A stretch of DNA of 64,000 bases from positions 29,594,504 through 29,658,503 of the forward strand of contig NC_051075.1 in NCBI RefSeq assembly GCF_004664715.2. Reading direction: 5' to 3'. Positions 12,445 to 23,553 of the stretch are shown here, piece by piece (positions within the stretch are counted from its first letter, which is position 1; each line of letters begins with the position of its first letter). The translations under genes and the position numbers were made by a program. The notes under the pieces are model-generated. The model searched no databases. It saw only the letters and a program-made list of their open reading frames with translations, and was not told the origin of the DNA. This stretch comes from Peromyscus leucopus (taxonomy: Eukaryota; Chordata; Mammalia; Rodentia; Cricetidae).

Positions 12445-13290
12445 GCTTTATAGGTATACATATACTTTGGGATGCTACTAGAGTAGTGTGTTTTCATATA
12501 TATTTCCCAAAGTTAGGACCTACATATATCTGCATATGAAATATAGAATACCTGTCTTTCACTAAAGTCATCGAAATAATGTAGAGTGAGTACGCAATAA
12601 ATAATCAACATCCAATCAACAATAACAAACATCATGCAAGATCCTTGATTTGTTCTCAGTTCTGTAACCAACATTAATATTCATTACAATGTGGGAGTTT
12701 CAGTTGTTGCACCCACATACAAAGGGACACACTGAATCTGTCTTAAAAGACAGGAGTTTTTGATCAGTGTTCTGATGCAACAGACAGGCAGTTCAGAGTG
12801 AAGGCTTCTATGTTCCATAGGATTCTTCTAGTTTTGCTGGTTCATTCTGTTTTCTTCTCTATAAGAAGAGTTCTTGTAGATCCCAAATCTTGAGGCATGT
12901 GCTCATTATTACATATGTTAGGTTCATTTGAAACATCATATAATAGGGATGTGTGATGGGCAGTATGTTTTACCTGATCCTGCCAGCTTTGACTGGTTGA
13001 TAGTGGCTATATATTGTAGAATTTTCTCTGGTGAGAATGAGAACATTGTTTAAAACCCACAGAAAGAAAACATTTACTGTAGAGTGAGAGGGAGGATAAG
13101 GCCATTAAGTTCTTTACATTGAATGAATATTCATCTGCGATAAACCTGTAAAAAAATGAATGTGTTAAAGAGCATCATGGGAAACTTCACTAAGATGTGG
13201 AAAAGAAAAGGAGAATGGGTATATTCGAAGTGGAAGTGGAATCACTGTGTGGTAGAAGAAAAAGGAAAAAAAATGAATGGAATTGTGAAT
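12445..13290. other. Unique sequence, nothing recognised
   Basis: No gene or transposon is visible. A frame at 13156-13518 runs into the reverse-strand B1 that follows and is not supported as coding. Confidence 0.5.
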
Positions 13291-13293
13291 AAG

Positions 13294-13796
13294 GGCTGGA
13301 GAAATGGCTTATTAGGTAAAGTGGGTTTTTTTTGGTTGTTGTTGGTTTTTGGTTTTTTGAGACAAGGTTTATCTCTGTGTAGTTTTGCACCTTTCCTGGA
13401 ACTCACTTTGCAGACCAGGCTGGCCTTGAACTCACAGAGATCTGCCTACCTCTGCCTCTGGAGTGCTGGGATTAAAGGTGTGCGACGACTACCACCTGAC
13501 TACCACCTCGTTTATTAGGTAAAGTTCTCATTGTACTGAGTTTAGATCCCAAGCACCTCATGAAATGAAAACATCACTGTAACCCTAGCCCTGTGGGAGA
13601 GATCCTTAGGTGCTTCTGTCCTTGAAATTTGTTGTGCATCCAGCCTATCTTGAATGATAGGCTATGCAGTAACTAAGCAGCTTGCTCTGAAGTAAATAAC
13701 CTGGAGATGGGACTCTGGACTCCACATGGACCTGTGTGGGTGATTGCAGCAGTACACAGGCACACATGCACACATCACAAACACACAAAACCAGAA
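13294..13796 (+). mobile_element. B4/RSINE1-type SINE interrupted by a B1
   Basis: The left piece, 'gggctggagaaatggctta', is a tRNA-like SINE head. After the inserted B1 it resumes at 13525 ('tgtactgagtttagatccc', 'ctgtaaccctagccctg') and ends in a CA-rich tail near 13796. Left and right pieces join cleanly once the B1 and one TSD copy are removed. Confidence 0.75.
13322..13511 (-). mobile_element. B1 SINE nested in a B4-type SINE, with TSD
   Basis: The reverse complement of B1: a T/G-rich tail, 'gagacaaggtttatctctgtg', 'gaccaggctggccttgaac', 'gtgctgggattaaaggtgtg'. A perfect 13-bp TSD, ttattaggtaaag, lies at 13309-13321 and 13512-13524. The 5' end carries a small local repeat ('actaccacct' twice). 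Confidence 0.95.
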
Positions 13797-14039
13797 AGTT
13801 TAGACTAATACATATTTTACTGATTCATTCATACAGCTGTCCAATCCATATACATCTCAACATTGTCAAGTGCTGATAGCCACCTTAACTAGCACAATGG
13901 AAATCCAGTGCTGAATGATAGTAGTAGTAAAATAGATTATAAGCAAAGAGTATTAAAAGAAAGGAAAAGATACCCAATTATAGGAATAAGCCTAATCCAG
14001 TATGTATTGGAGGCTAGTAGGGATTTTTCAACCAAGCAA

Positions 14040-14246
14040 GTTGGCTTTAGGTGGTGGGAGTTGGGCTATAGAAGCATCAGTGGATGGAAGATTTGTGCTA
14101 AAATGACTTGACATTATTCATGTTGAACATGGGTTTGAGTGGCTTGTGGGAAAGGGTAGTTAGATGTTTGATCCACTATGTAGAATGAGCAGATGTTGAT
14201 AGCAAGCGACTCTTGCCAAGATGGCAAAGTAGATGTCTTCATAATT
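14040..14246. repeat. Diverged direct repeat, copy A
   Basis: About 200 bp, from the 'ggtggtgggag' block to 'cttcataat', matching copy B at 14636-14843 at roughly 80% by eye. Shared words include 'gacattatt', 'gttgaaca', 'gggtagttaga', 'ttgatagcaag' and 'gactcttgc'. A rodent interspersed repeat lies between the copies. Confidence 0.8.
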
Positions 14247-14635
14247 GTCTTAGTTAATGCTCTTTGTTATGGAGAGATATCATGACCGTGGCAACTCTGA
14301 TAAAGGAAAGCATTGAACTGGAGCTTTCTTATAATTTTAGAAGTTTAGTCTATTATCAATGTGGCAGGAAGCAAGGCAGCATGTAGGCAGACATGGTGCT
14401 GGAGAAGTAGCTAACAGTTCTACCTCTAGATCTGCTGGCAGAGGGAAGAGAAAGACACTGGGCCTGGCTTCAGCATTTGAAACCCCAGAGTGCCATCATG
14501 AGTGACACACAAGGCAACACATACTCTAACAAGGCTACATGTCATAATCCCTGTCAAGTAGCACACTCCATAATGACTATGCATTCAAATATATGAGCCT
14601 ATGGGTGCCATTCCTATTCACACTGCCACATGGAG
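14247..14635 (-). mobile_element. Rodent medium-reiteration (LTR-like) repeat
   Basis: The plus strand reads 'gtcttagttaatgctc', 'gagatatcatgacc', 'caactctgataaaggaaa', 'atggtgctggagaagtagc', 'acactgggcctggcttcag' and ends 'attcaaatatatgagcctatggg'. This is the reverse orientation of the repeat seen at 16655-17172. It is a common rodent-specific family; I cannot assign its exact RepBase name. Confidence 0.7.
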
Positions 14636-14843
14636 ATGGCTGGGAGTGGTGGGAGTTAGTCTACAGAAGCACCAATGTTGAAAGATTTAGACTAAATCAA
14701 CCTGACATTATTCTTGTTGAACACAGATTTGAGTGGCTTATGAAAAAGGGTAGTTAGACATATGGTCAACTATCTATCATGGACAGAGGTTGATAGCAAG
14801 GGACTCTTGCAAAACTGGCAAAGTAAGGTACTTCATAATGCTA
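14636..14843. repeat. Diverged direct repeat, copy B
   Basis: Second copy of the unit at 14040-14246, in the same orientation. Differences are scattered substitutions, so the duplication is old. Confidence 0.8.
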
Positions 14844-14844
14844 A

Positions 14845-16200
14845 GCAATAAAGAAAGAACAAAAAACCCCCGAAGTCAATGTATATTTGGAAAAAGAATT
14901 CAGAAGAGTCTAGATAAAAATTGATCAAAGAGGGAGCCTTTGTTACCAGACTATTATTTAAGATGATGGCACCAATATTTTTTTCAGCTTCAAGATTTAT
15001 GGTCCTTACACATTTTCAGAACTAAAATCTTTGCTTACAATTAAGTGATATCTACACTAAAATAAGGGATAAGATTATGGATTGGCAACACTTTGACTTT
15101 TTTGTCTGTCTTCTAGTCTCATTTTGAAATTAATGTTCACTTAGAGCCGATCGATAATGCACAGAGCATATGGATGGGGTAGATGTGTCAGAGAGGATTG
15201 AAGGATTGATTACTTGGAAAAGAGATAGAGATAACAAAACAAAAGAGAAGCAGTTTGACTGCTATTAAAGATATCTTTAACAGTTTTTGTCATCACTCTG
15301 TACTCTTTCTGTTTTTCTGGTTGCAAAAAAAGGCATTTAAGATACTTAGGGTTCTATTTTATAATGTTTCTTAGTGTTGATGTCAGGATAACATCAAGCT
15401 ATACAGTTTTAGCCTCCTAATTAATAATAATCAGCGCAGTAAAACAATAAGAGAATGAAATTAGTTGTATTCAAATGGTCTAAAATTCATTGTATTAAAA
15501 ACCAGTCACCTTAGGAAATTATTTAAGACAAGTAAGTTATCTGCAGAACAAATTACACATTTATGCATTTATTGTTTGTTTTGGCAATCAATGGGAATGT
15601 ATGTTTTGTTTTATACATAAAGTGTTTCAAACTTACATAAAACAGCAGTCAGATTAAAATATAATCCCACACAAACAACAAAGCAGATGAATACAAATAC
15701 TTTTAATAATATTCCTGCTTTATGTGCCATTTTTACCAAGATATTTTTAGAAGGCTACTAGAACATGGGAATTTTCGAAATATATTTGTTAAATAAATGA
15801 ATGAATTACTGTTTTAGTTTTGGTTTTTAATTTTTAATTATATTATAATGTTTTGAAACAGAAAAATGATACTTGGCATAATAGCAACAACCCAGAGCAG
15901 AGCTGTGCTTTTCCTTTCTGAAATGTCAGATCATTAATTCTAAAACTCATCATTATATTAGCTATTATAGTAAATATCTTTAGGCCATTAGTTCTGCTAA
16001 TGGTTACATTGCGGAAGGTGGAAAGAAGAGAAATCAATATGGGAACCATGAAGCAGATGGAGGATAGCATTTCTAAAATTAGCTACGGAATAAAAGTGCA
16101 ATAAATAGCCTCTGTATTTAAATTTAAGTAAAAATTAGATTACAGCATAGTTCTTTGCCTGCTTTGACCCTACAGGAGGGCTTGTGTGTTAGCAAATGTT
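14845..16200. other. AT-rich unique sequence
   Basis: No transposon or gene recognised. The reverse frame 15843-16070 (75 codons) is hydrophobic but has no homology I recognise and no supporting context. Confidence 0.5.
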
Positions 16201-16212
16201 TCATTATATGAT

Positions 16213-16280
16213 GTGTGTGTTTATATATGTGTACATACATATATGTATATAAATATGTGTATATATGAATGTATATTTAT
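16213..16280. repeat. (TG/TA)n-rich simple repeat
   Basis: Interrupted TG, TA and TATG units over about 65 bp. Confidence 0.8.
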
Positions 16281-16568
16281 TAACAGAAGAAAAGCTGGTC
16301 TCTTATGTTACCATTATAAACAGAAAGGGAGTATGAAAAATACTACATTTTAACTGTTGTATCATAAACACAGATTAAAATGTAATAAGGCAAGTGTATT
16401 GGTTCCCTATGTGTCGCGTAACTGAAAGACCTGTGTGGCTCCCCATAGCAGGGTTCTGTGAACTTTATTTAAAAATAGTATGCACAGGCTAGGATGAAGA
16501 AGGTGGAAGAAAACAGGAGCTGGTATATGTCACACTAAGGCATCTTGGGAAAATTTGGAAAAAGAAAA

Positions 16569-16650
16569 TGTGTGTGTGTGTGTGTGTGTATGTCTGTGCA
16601 TATGTGTGCACATGTGTATGTATGTGCATGTAGGTATGAATGCATGTGCC
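16569..16650. repeat. (TG)n microsatellite with TATG variants
   Basis: About nine pure TG units followed by degenerate TGTATG/TGCATG units. It immediately precedes a rodent LTR-like repeat. Confidence 0.9.
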
Positions 16651-16654
16651 TGTA

Positions 16655-17172
16655 GAATGGCCTCCATAGGTTCATATATTTAATAGCTTAGTTACCAGGT
16701 ATTGGGACTGTTTGAGAAGAATGACAAGGCCTGGGCTTGTGGGAGGAAGAGTGTCACTTTGAACAGCGGTTCTCAACGTGTGGGTCATGACACCCTTTGG
16801 AGTCACATATCAGATGTTTATATCACAATTTATAAAATAGCAAAATTACAATTATGAAGTAGCAACAAGATAATTTTATGGTTTGGGGTCATCACAATAT
16901 GAGAAACTGCATTTAAGTGTCACAACATTAGGAAGGTTGAGAACCACTGGATCTGAAGTTGTACTAGGCACCGTGTCTCTCTCTGTCTGCCTGCTGCCTT
17001 CAGATCAGGATGTAAAGCTCTCAGTTACTCCTGCAGAACTGTCCATGTCTGCCTCCCACCAAGATGATCATGCAGTAGAATAGCCCCCTTAAACACTATC
17101 CATCATCCAATTTTCTTCCATAAGTTGCCTTGGTAATGCTATCTCCTCACACCAACAGAACACTAAGACAGT
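16655..17172 (+). mobile_element. Rodent LTR-like repeat interrupted by URR1
   Basis: Same family as 14247-14635, opposite strand. It begins 'gaatggcctccatagg...catatatttaatagcttag', continues through 'cagatcaggatgtaaagctc' and ends 'ataagttgccttggtaatg...gaacactaagacag'. A hAT-type element sits inside it at 16764-16949. Confidence 0.7.
16764..16949. mobile_element. URR1-like hAT MITE
   Basis: A short non-autonomous DNA transposon of the rodent URR1 kind. It has terminal inverted repeats CAGCGGTTCTCAAC at the left and GTTGAGAACCACTG at the right (one mismatch) and the characteristic interior 'taattttatggttt'. Flanking 8-mers (actttgaa and gatctgaa) match at five of eight positions, consistent with a decayed 8-bp hAT TSD. 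It codes for nothing and needs an autonomous hAT transposase, now extinct in rodents as far as I know. Confidence 0.85.
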
Positions 17173-17174
17173 GT

Positions 17175-17480
17175 ACATGTATATTTGTGTGTGCACGTGA
17201 ATGTGCAGATGTGTGTGCCTGTAGAGACCATGCACATTGGGTGTCCTCCTTCATTGTTCTAATTTATTTTATTCAGGCTGATAGGGAACTCACTGAATAT
17301 GGAGCTCCTTTCTTTATAGCCAGACTGTTGGCCACTTATCCCACAATATCTGCCTGTCTTCATGCCTATCGCAGAATATGTATGATCTATACATCTCTTT
17401 TTACATGTGCATTGGGGTATGAACTCAAGTCCTTATGATTGTGCAGCAAACATTTTACCCTCTGAGCCATTTCCAAGCCC
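17175..17480 (-). mobile_element. B4/RSINE1-like SINE
   Basis: The plus strand starts with a degenerate TG-rich tail (17175-17220), then 'cacattgggtgtcctcct' and 'ctgatagggaactcactgaa'. It ends with the tRNA-like head 'gtatgaactcaagtcctta...accctctgagccat'. This is the full order of an RSINE1/B4 in reverse complement. A short frame at 17130-17438 through it is not a gene. Confidence 0.75.
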
Positions 17481-17482
17481 CC

Positions 17483-18241
17483 TTAACTACTTTTTTTAAA
17501 AAAAATTAATTAATTTTAATAAAAGTTTTTTTTTTCATTTTGCATACCAATCCTAGTTCCCCTTCACTCCCCTTCACTCCCCTTCCCCCACCTCTCCCCA
17601 TCCCACTCCCCAGCCACTAGAGGGAGGGATGGAGAGAACAGTGAAAGAGAAAACTTGGTAGAGGTAACTATTGGGGGTTAGGTAGAAACCTGGTGCTAGG
17701 AAATTCCCAGGAATCCACAAGGATGACACCAGCTAAGATTCCTAGCAATAATGGAAAGGGTGCCTGAACTTACCGTCCCCTATAATCACATTAGTGATTA
17801 CTTCCAATCTGATGGAAGTAGATACAGTGATCCACAACTACGCACTGGGCTGAGTTCCTCGACTTCAGTTGAAGAGAGTGAGAGGAATCACAGGAGCAAG
17901 TGAGATCAAGATCATGATGGGGGAAATCACAGTGACAGCTGGCCCGAGTGGTTGAAGCTCATGGACTCTGGCCTGTCAGCTGGGGAACATGGATGGGCCT
18001 GAACTAAGCCCACTAAATGTGAGTGACAGTTATGTGGCTAAATATGTTTGGGGAGCCCCTGGCAGTAGGACCAAGAGTCATCCAGAGTACATGAAATGAC
18101 TTTTTGGAACACATTCCCTAGGGCAGGATACCTTGCTCAGCCTTGACACAGGAGGTAGGGGCTTGGTCCAGCCTCAACTTAGTATGCCAGACTTTGTTGA
18201 CTCCCCAACAGGAGGCCTTATCCTTTAACTACTTTTTTTAA
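17483..18241 (-). mobile_element. L1 insertion with twin-priming inversion and 17-bp TSD
   Basis: A perfect 17-bp TSD, ttaactactttttttaa, lies at 17483-17499 and 18225-18241. From the left, a T-rich tail and the reverse complement of an L1 3' end run to about 17618. From there to 18224 the upstream part of the L1 3' UTR appears in plus orientation ('cccaggaatccacaagg', 'gggctgagttcctcgac', 'agctggcccgag', 'ttgactccccaacaggagg'). The two segments are adjacent in L1 coordinates, so this is a 5'-truncated reverse-strand L1 whose 5' part was inverted during integration. Confidence 0.9.
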
Positions 18242-18284
18242 TGCACAGTATGGTGTTGTTTTCAGCTCATGAATATCTTTGTAA

Positions 18285-18333
18285 ATTATATTATATGTAT
18301 TATATATATAATGCATTATCTACACACACACAC

Positions 18334-18377
<44 letters not shown>
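18285..18377. repeat. (TA)n and (CA)n compound microsatellite
   Basis: An AT-rich TA stretch, then about 27 CA units with two CATA interruptions (18322-18377). Confidence 0.95.
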
Positions 18378-18930
18378 CACTGTATCACTGATCTTGCAGA
18401 TGGGCATAATTATGTAATTATATAAGCCAGCCAGAAAAACACCCAAGATTTATATCCTTAAAGAATTTAGACAGGCTCACTGTGTGCCACTAATGGATTG
18501 TGAACTTTAAACAATACATTAAGTCAATAGCTAGATCATTGTGGTCATATATTGATGTAAGAAATTCTCTTCTATTCATCCCAGAGATGAATACCTGATC
18601 CTGGAGATCTAGAAGATAAGCCCAGGGAGCTAAAACATAGCCCACTGTGTTAATGCTTCTGGCTTATGCAGGTGCCCTCCTGCCATTCCAGGTAACAGGG
18701 GAATTCAGAATTGTACTATTTTCCTTGTCTTCAGCATGCAGAGAACATATACACAAGAGCCTCCAGTCTGGCCAACGTTTACCGCTTTTCCACAGAAAAG
18801 GTGTTGCATCATCTGGACTCCTTGCACATGATGGGAAAGTACATCTTCTCTTTGTAATGCGTAGTGCTGAAGTAGCCCATTGATTATCTATAACAAAACA
18901 ACACATTTAATATAACAATTTCCCCGTCCA
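18378..18930. other. Unique sequence with overlapping sense and antisense short frames
   Basis: Frames of 78 and 80 codons overlap on opposite strands (18647-18883 and 18664-18906). Neither has a recognisable domain. Their mutual overlap suggests locally low stop density rather than a gene. Confidence 0.45.
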
Positions 18931-18934
18931 CCTA

Positions 18935-19245
18935 TTTTTTTTATTTCTGGTTGAATAAGATTTCATTTTGTATATGGACCATATTTTACTCATCTATTCT
19001 TGTTTTGATTGACATATCTAATTCTGTGTCCTGTCTATTGAGAATAAAGGCACAACAAACACGAGTGTGCAAATATCCCTGTAGTAGCATATGCACTTCT
19101 TTGGATGTATCTCTGGGGTAGCTTGTACAGACTACTGTTCAGCTTTTCATCTTTTTTGGAACATGTAAACTGATTTCTCTGGCCCCTGTAGTAGTTTATA
19201 CTCACACCAACAGTGAATCAGTGTTTCTCTCCAAATACTACCAGA
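18935..19245 (-). mobile_element. L1 ORF2 3'-end fragment, reverse strand
   Basis: The plus strand resembles the reverse complement of the ORF2 C-terminus: 'catctattcttgttttgattg', 'attgagaataaaggcac', 'ggatgtatctctggggtag', 'ctcacaccaacagtg'. Old, with no frame. Confidence 0.65.
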
Positions 19246-19249
19246 TTTT

Positions 19250-20860
19250 TAAAAGACAAAAAGTGTACCCAGTATGTCTGATGAAGAAATTTATATTATC
19301 CAATAAGTCAACAGGAGAGTCAATCCTAGTTTGACTGTGTATCTCTTCATATGCACAGGACAGTAGACAGAAGGGAGACTTCAGGAACAAAGACTCATAA
19401 GAGACAGGGAGAAGGACAATGCAGAAAGTATAGTTAGCATATACTCAAAGTACAAGATCTGTTTGCAATAGATTGTTTTTCTGAAACCCATAATTATATA
19501 CAATGAATATCTGTGAAAAATAACATGTCTGCTAAAGAAACAACATAAAAATAATGAACTAGGAAAGATTTTGTAAGACAAATCAGTGACATTAACAGCA
19601 AAGAATCATTGACTCTTTTACACAGAATTAAGAAATGAAAGGAAGTTGACATATTTGATATTCTATCTGATAGAAAAATAAAAGTTGGTTAGATTCACGA
19701 TGAAGTTAAAATCATTTGAAAGTTTCAGCAAAACAGGTTGTAGATTTGTATCAAATCAGACATGTTTTAAACAAAAAAATAAAAGTCACTCCCTCTTTGT
19801 AGCACATGGCCATGTTTGGGAGATGGCAAAAATAGCATTCATTAAGTGATTTGAAAACTAAAATATGCATATTTAATCATAAATAATTTTTAAGCAGCAT
19901 TAATATTGGCCTAGAATCATTTACTGATTTTAAGAATATGGGAATCCAAAGATTAAATCCACTTCATGTTCCAGGAGCCGGTGAGAGTAAATAAATTAGA
20001 ACTATATTGTGTCTCAAGAAGCTCCAAGAAAACTACATGTGAAGCTCAGTGTCTCACTGTATTGGCCAGCGTATACCATTGAGAGACTGTGAAGACAGAT
20101 TGTATACTTTTTGTCTCCATGCATGAGAGTAGGGACTGGGGTGATGAAATGAAGGCAAACCAAAAGTAATAAACTTATGCTATGAATCTTATCATGGGCT
20201 CAAAATAAGCATGAATCCAAATATTTGAAAAGTATTTTACATCCTATAAAGATGAACTGTGGGCAGTTAGAAGAAATAACTATAAATTATAATTTCCAGG
20301 GGTACTAAATCATCCCTAAAAATAATGTGTAGGGATTACACTTCAAGAGATGTGTTGTATCACAAAGCCATGGTTCTTGGTGGCTACATATTCTAGATTA
20401 TGAAAAATGTGGTCCATGAACCTATTTTATGCTTTCAATTCACATTTTAATATAAAACTTTTAACTGTCAGTTAGAGTGATTGACTTTTCACTGTGCTTG
20501 TCTCTAGGACTCTTGGAAGTCTAGTTTTGTGCTTATTGATCGATAATATACTACTTAGAGTTTATATACTCTTGGTTGCACACAAAGCCTGATTATTGTG
20601 TGTATCTACATATAAGATAATAAGATAAAGCCTGTATGTTAAATTCTTACCTTTTATGACTAAAGATATGGAGAATATGAAGATAATTGTAGAGGAAAAG
20701 AGAGAATTGAAAAGGAAGATGCCAAAGGGAGGTCGAGAGGAAGAGAGAGAGGTGGGAAGGAGAAGGGAATTGGTGACACTAGTTTCAAGAACAATGGCAC
20801 TAATTCTTCTGCCAGGCAAAATCACCATCACTAAACTGATTTTAAAATAGAAATCAGAAG
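19250..20860. other. AT-rich unique sequence
   Basis: No recognised repeat or gene. Short frames at 19381-19581 (reverse), 20562-20864 (reverse) and 20656-20850 (plus) are 64-100 codons; the last two overlap on opposite strands over a purine-rich patch, which keeps stops rare. Confidence 0.5.
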
Positions 20861-20865
20861 TCATG

Positions 20866-20889
20866 CCCGCCCCCCCTCTCTCTCTCTCC

Positions 20890-20936
<47 letters not shown>
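20866..20936. repeat. C-run/(CT)n/(TG)n compound microsatellite
   Basis: A C run and short CT tract are followed by about 20 TG units (20893-20936). Confidence 0.95.
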
Positions 20937-20939
<3 letters not shown>

Positions 20940-21120
20940 TAGGCCTTGGTGTACAGTAATATACTTTCCTGCTACGATCAGCAGAACTTGAGGTGACTCA
21001 AGTCTCTTAGCACAACTGTAACTGATTATTGAGTCACTGGAAATTCACCCCATCTTCTTTCCAGAATGAACCACAGTGTGTCTGATTATTATATTTTGTC
21101 TTAATGAGTAGACTTCTGCC

Positions 21121-21345
21121 CCAGTTAGGTTTAACTGCCAACTTGACATAGCCTCGAGTCATCTGAGGAGGGAACTCAAGTTGCGAGTCTGATTGCCCAT
21201 ATCACACTGGCTTATTGACTTGTCTCCTGTTAGAATTCCCGCCTTGGCTTTACTCAATGATGGACTTTGACCTGGAAGTAGAAGCCCTAAGTTACTGTGG
21301 TCAGTTGTTTGTCACAGAAACACGAAAGAAGCTTAGAATAGCATC
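21121..21345 (+). mobile_element. Rodent medium-reiteration repeat, internally deleted
   Basis: It begins 'ttaggtttaactgccaacttgac', 'gagtcatctgaggagggaac' and later shows 'tcaatgatggactttgacc' and 'ggtcagttgtttgtcacag'. This is a rodent repeat family with the middle missing. Exact name not assigned. Confidence 0.55.
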
Positions 21346-21429
21346 TAAGACTCTGTATTTGATCATCTGTTCACTGAAAACTAAAATACTAAATTCATCT
21401 AGCATTGTCACTGGCACTATATTTTAGAA

Positions 21430-21656
21430 CAGTGTTTCTCAACCAGTCTAGGTCATGACACTTTTGTGGTCAAATAACCCTTTTATAGGAGTTGCCTAAT
21501 ACTATCAGGAAAAAAAAGATATTTAAATTATGATTCATAACAGTAGCAAAATTACAGTAATAAAGTAGCAATAAAAATAATTTTATGGTTGGGAGTCCCC
21601 ACAACATGAGGAACTGTATTAAAGCGTTGCAGTATTAGGAAGGTTGAGAACCACTG
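21430..21656. mobile_element. URR1-like hAT MITE
   Basis: Terminal inverted repeats CAGTGTTTCTCAACC at the left and GGTTGAGAACCACTG at the right, with interior 'gtagcaataaaaataattt'. Flanking 8-mers ttttagaa and ctttagca match at six of eight positions, as expected for an old hAT TSD. Non-coding, and longer than the copy at 16764 because of small insertions. Confidence 0.88.
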
Positions 21657-21668
21657 CTTTAGCATAAA

Positions 21669-21728
21669 TTAATATATATATATATATGTGTGTGTGTGTG
21701 TTTGTGTTATATGTTATATATATGATAT
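21669..21728. repeat. (TA)n(TG)n simple repeat
   Basis: Short TA, TG and TATATG tracts immediately right of the URR1-like element. Confidence 0.85.
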
Positions 21729-21837
21729 TAAATTTTATTTATTAAAAACAGGAAGAAATTTTGTTTTCTCCAACTCTCTGTTAACTATGTAAATGAGATT
21801 CTAAACTTTTTGCAGACTCTTTGGTTTTATTTTATTT

Positions 21838-22012
21838 TAAGTCTATGGGTGCTTTTCTTGCATACAGTGCTGTCCATAGAGGTTAGCAAAGGAGACTAGA
21901 TTCCCTGGAACTGGAGTTGCAGATGTTTGTGAGATACAGTGTATGCAGGGACTCAAATATGGGTCCATTGGAAAAGAAGCCAGTGCTCTTAACTTCTAAG
22001 CCATCTCACCAG
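21838..22012 (-). mobile_element. B3/B2-like SINE
   Basis: The reverse complement of a B3/B2 SINE: 'tctatgggtgcttttcttgc', 'ccctggaactggagttgcag', 'agtgctcttaacttctaagc' and 'catctcaccaggcc' at its tRNA-like head. Pol III-derived, L1-mobilised, diverged. Confidence 0.8.
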
Positions 22013-23491
22013 GCCACGTCTCCATGTCTCATTTTAAAATTTGATTTCCTCATTCTTCTGTGTTTGGATTTCTTTGTATATTCTGGATATTAACTCTTCA
22101 TCAGATATATATTCATGACAGATTGTCTTTCATTCCCTGGATTATGACTGGTTTTTTTTTCTCTCCATGTAAATAGCCTTTTATTTTTAGGAGTCCCCAC
22201 TTGTCAATTTTTGTCCTTAGATGTGGATAATAAAGACCTATTTAGAAAATTATTTCCTGAATTTTTATCTTTTAGGGTATTGATTTTTGCCTCCTAAAAT
22301 TTTCTGTGTTTTAGGTTTAATAATGAGGTCTTTGATTCATCTGAAGTTGATTTTTTTCAGGGTGATAAATATGGGTCTACTTTCATTTTTCTATCCTTGT
22401 ACACATGGTTTCCTAACACCCTTTGTTGAATTTTTTCGTTTCTTCTAGTGTGTATTTTTGGTATCTTTGTCAAATATCAGATGGCTCTAATTAGATTCAG
22501 TCATATTTTGGTTTCCTATTGGTCTACATGTCTGTATTTGTACCAGCACCATGTTGTTTTTATTAATATGGTTCTAATATAGTTTGAAATCTGGTATTCC
22601 AATCCTTGCACAGTGATTTTGAGGCTCAGTATTACTTTGACTATCCAGTGACTTCTACAGTAATTTTTTGGGTAGTTTTTCTTTATGTGAAGAATTGTGT
22701 GGTGATTCATATAGTGATTGCATTGAATCTGTAAATTGCTTTTAGTAGGATTATCATTGTTACATTATTAATTCTACCAATTCACAAGCATGGAGGTCTT
22801 TTCATTCCTAGTGTTTTCCTCAATCTCTTTCTTCATAGATGTAAGGTTTTCATTATAGCTGTCTGTGTCCTCCTTGGTTAGGTTTTTTCTTGGATAGTCT
22901 GGGAGGCTAATATGTATGGACTGCTTTCATGATCTTGTCTCAGGATCTGCATTATGACTTTATAGAAAAGCCACTGATATTGATTTTTGTATCCTGCCAG
23001 TTTGTTGTCAGTGTTGATCATTTATAGATATTATCTGATAGAATTTGAGTTATCAAAATGAATAATACTAACTCATCTATGCATAGAAATATTTTGACAT
23101 ATTTTCATATTCACATCCCTTTAGTATCCTTCTCTCAATATTCTAGCTAGTGCATCAAACACTAACTAAATTGAAAAAAAATGAGGAAAATAGACATCCC
23201 CATTCCTAATTTCATGGAATTTATTTCGCCTGTAGGATGATATTGGCTATGATTTTGCCATACATAGATTTTAGCATGTTGAAGTATGTGTATTCCCTCT
23301 AGTCTCATTATCTGCAGAACTTTCATTATGTGGGATTTTGCCAAATGCTTTTTCTAGATATATTGGATTTTGAGATATATTATATTACTTTTGTTTTTAA
23401 GTTCATGTATATGATTTATTTCATTTATTGACCTATGTATGTTGAATAATTCCTGCATCTCTGAGAAAAGCCAACTTGAATGAAGAGGGTG

Positions 23492-23549
<58 letters not shown>
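23492..23549. repeat. (AT)29 microsatellite inside L1 ORF2
   Basis: A pure alternating AT tract of about 58 bp, embedded in the old L1. It is self-complementary and could extrude a hairpin or cruciform. Confidence 0.97.

Positions 23550-23553
<4 letters not shown>

Noticed and set aside
12079..12453. 124-codon frame and its antisense 80-codon frame
   Set aside because: Both lie in an L1 fragment's ORF2 remnant and G-rich 3' UTR.
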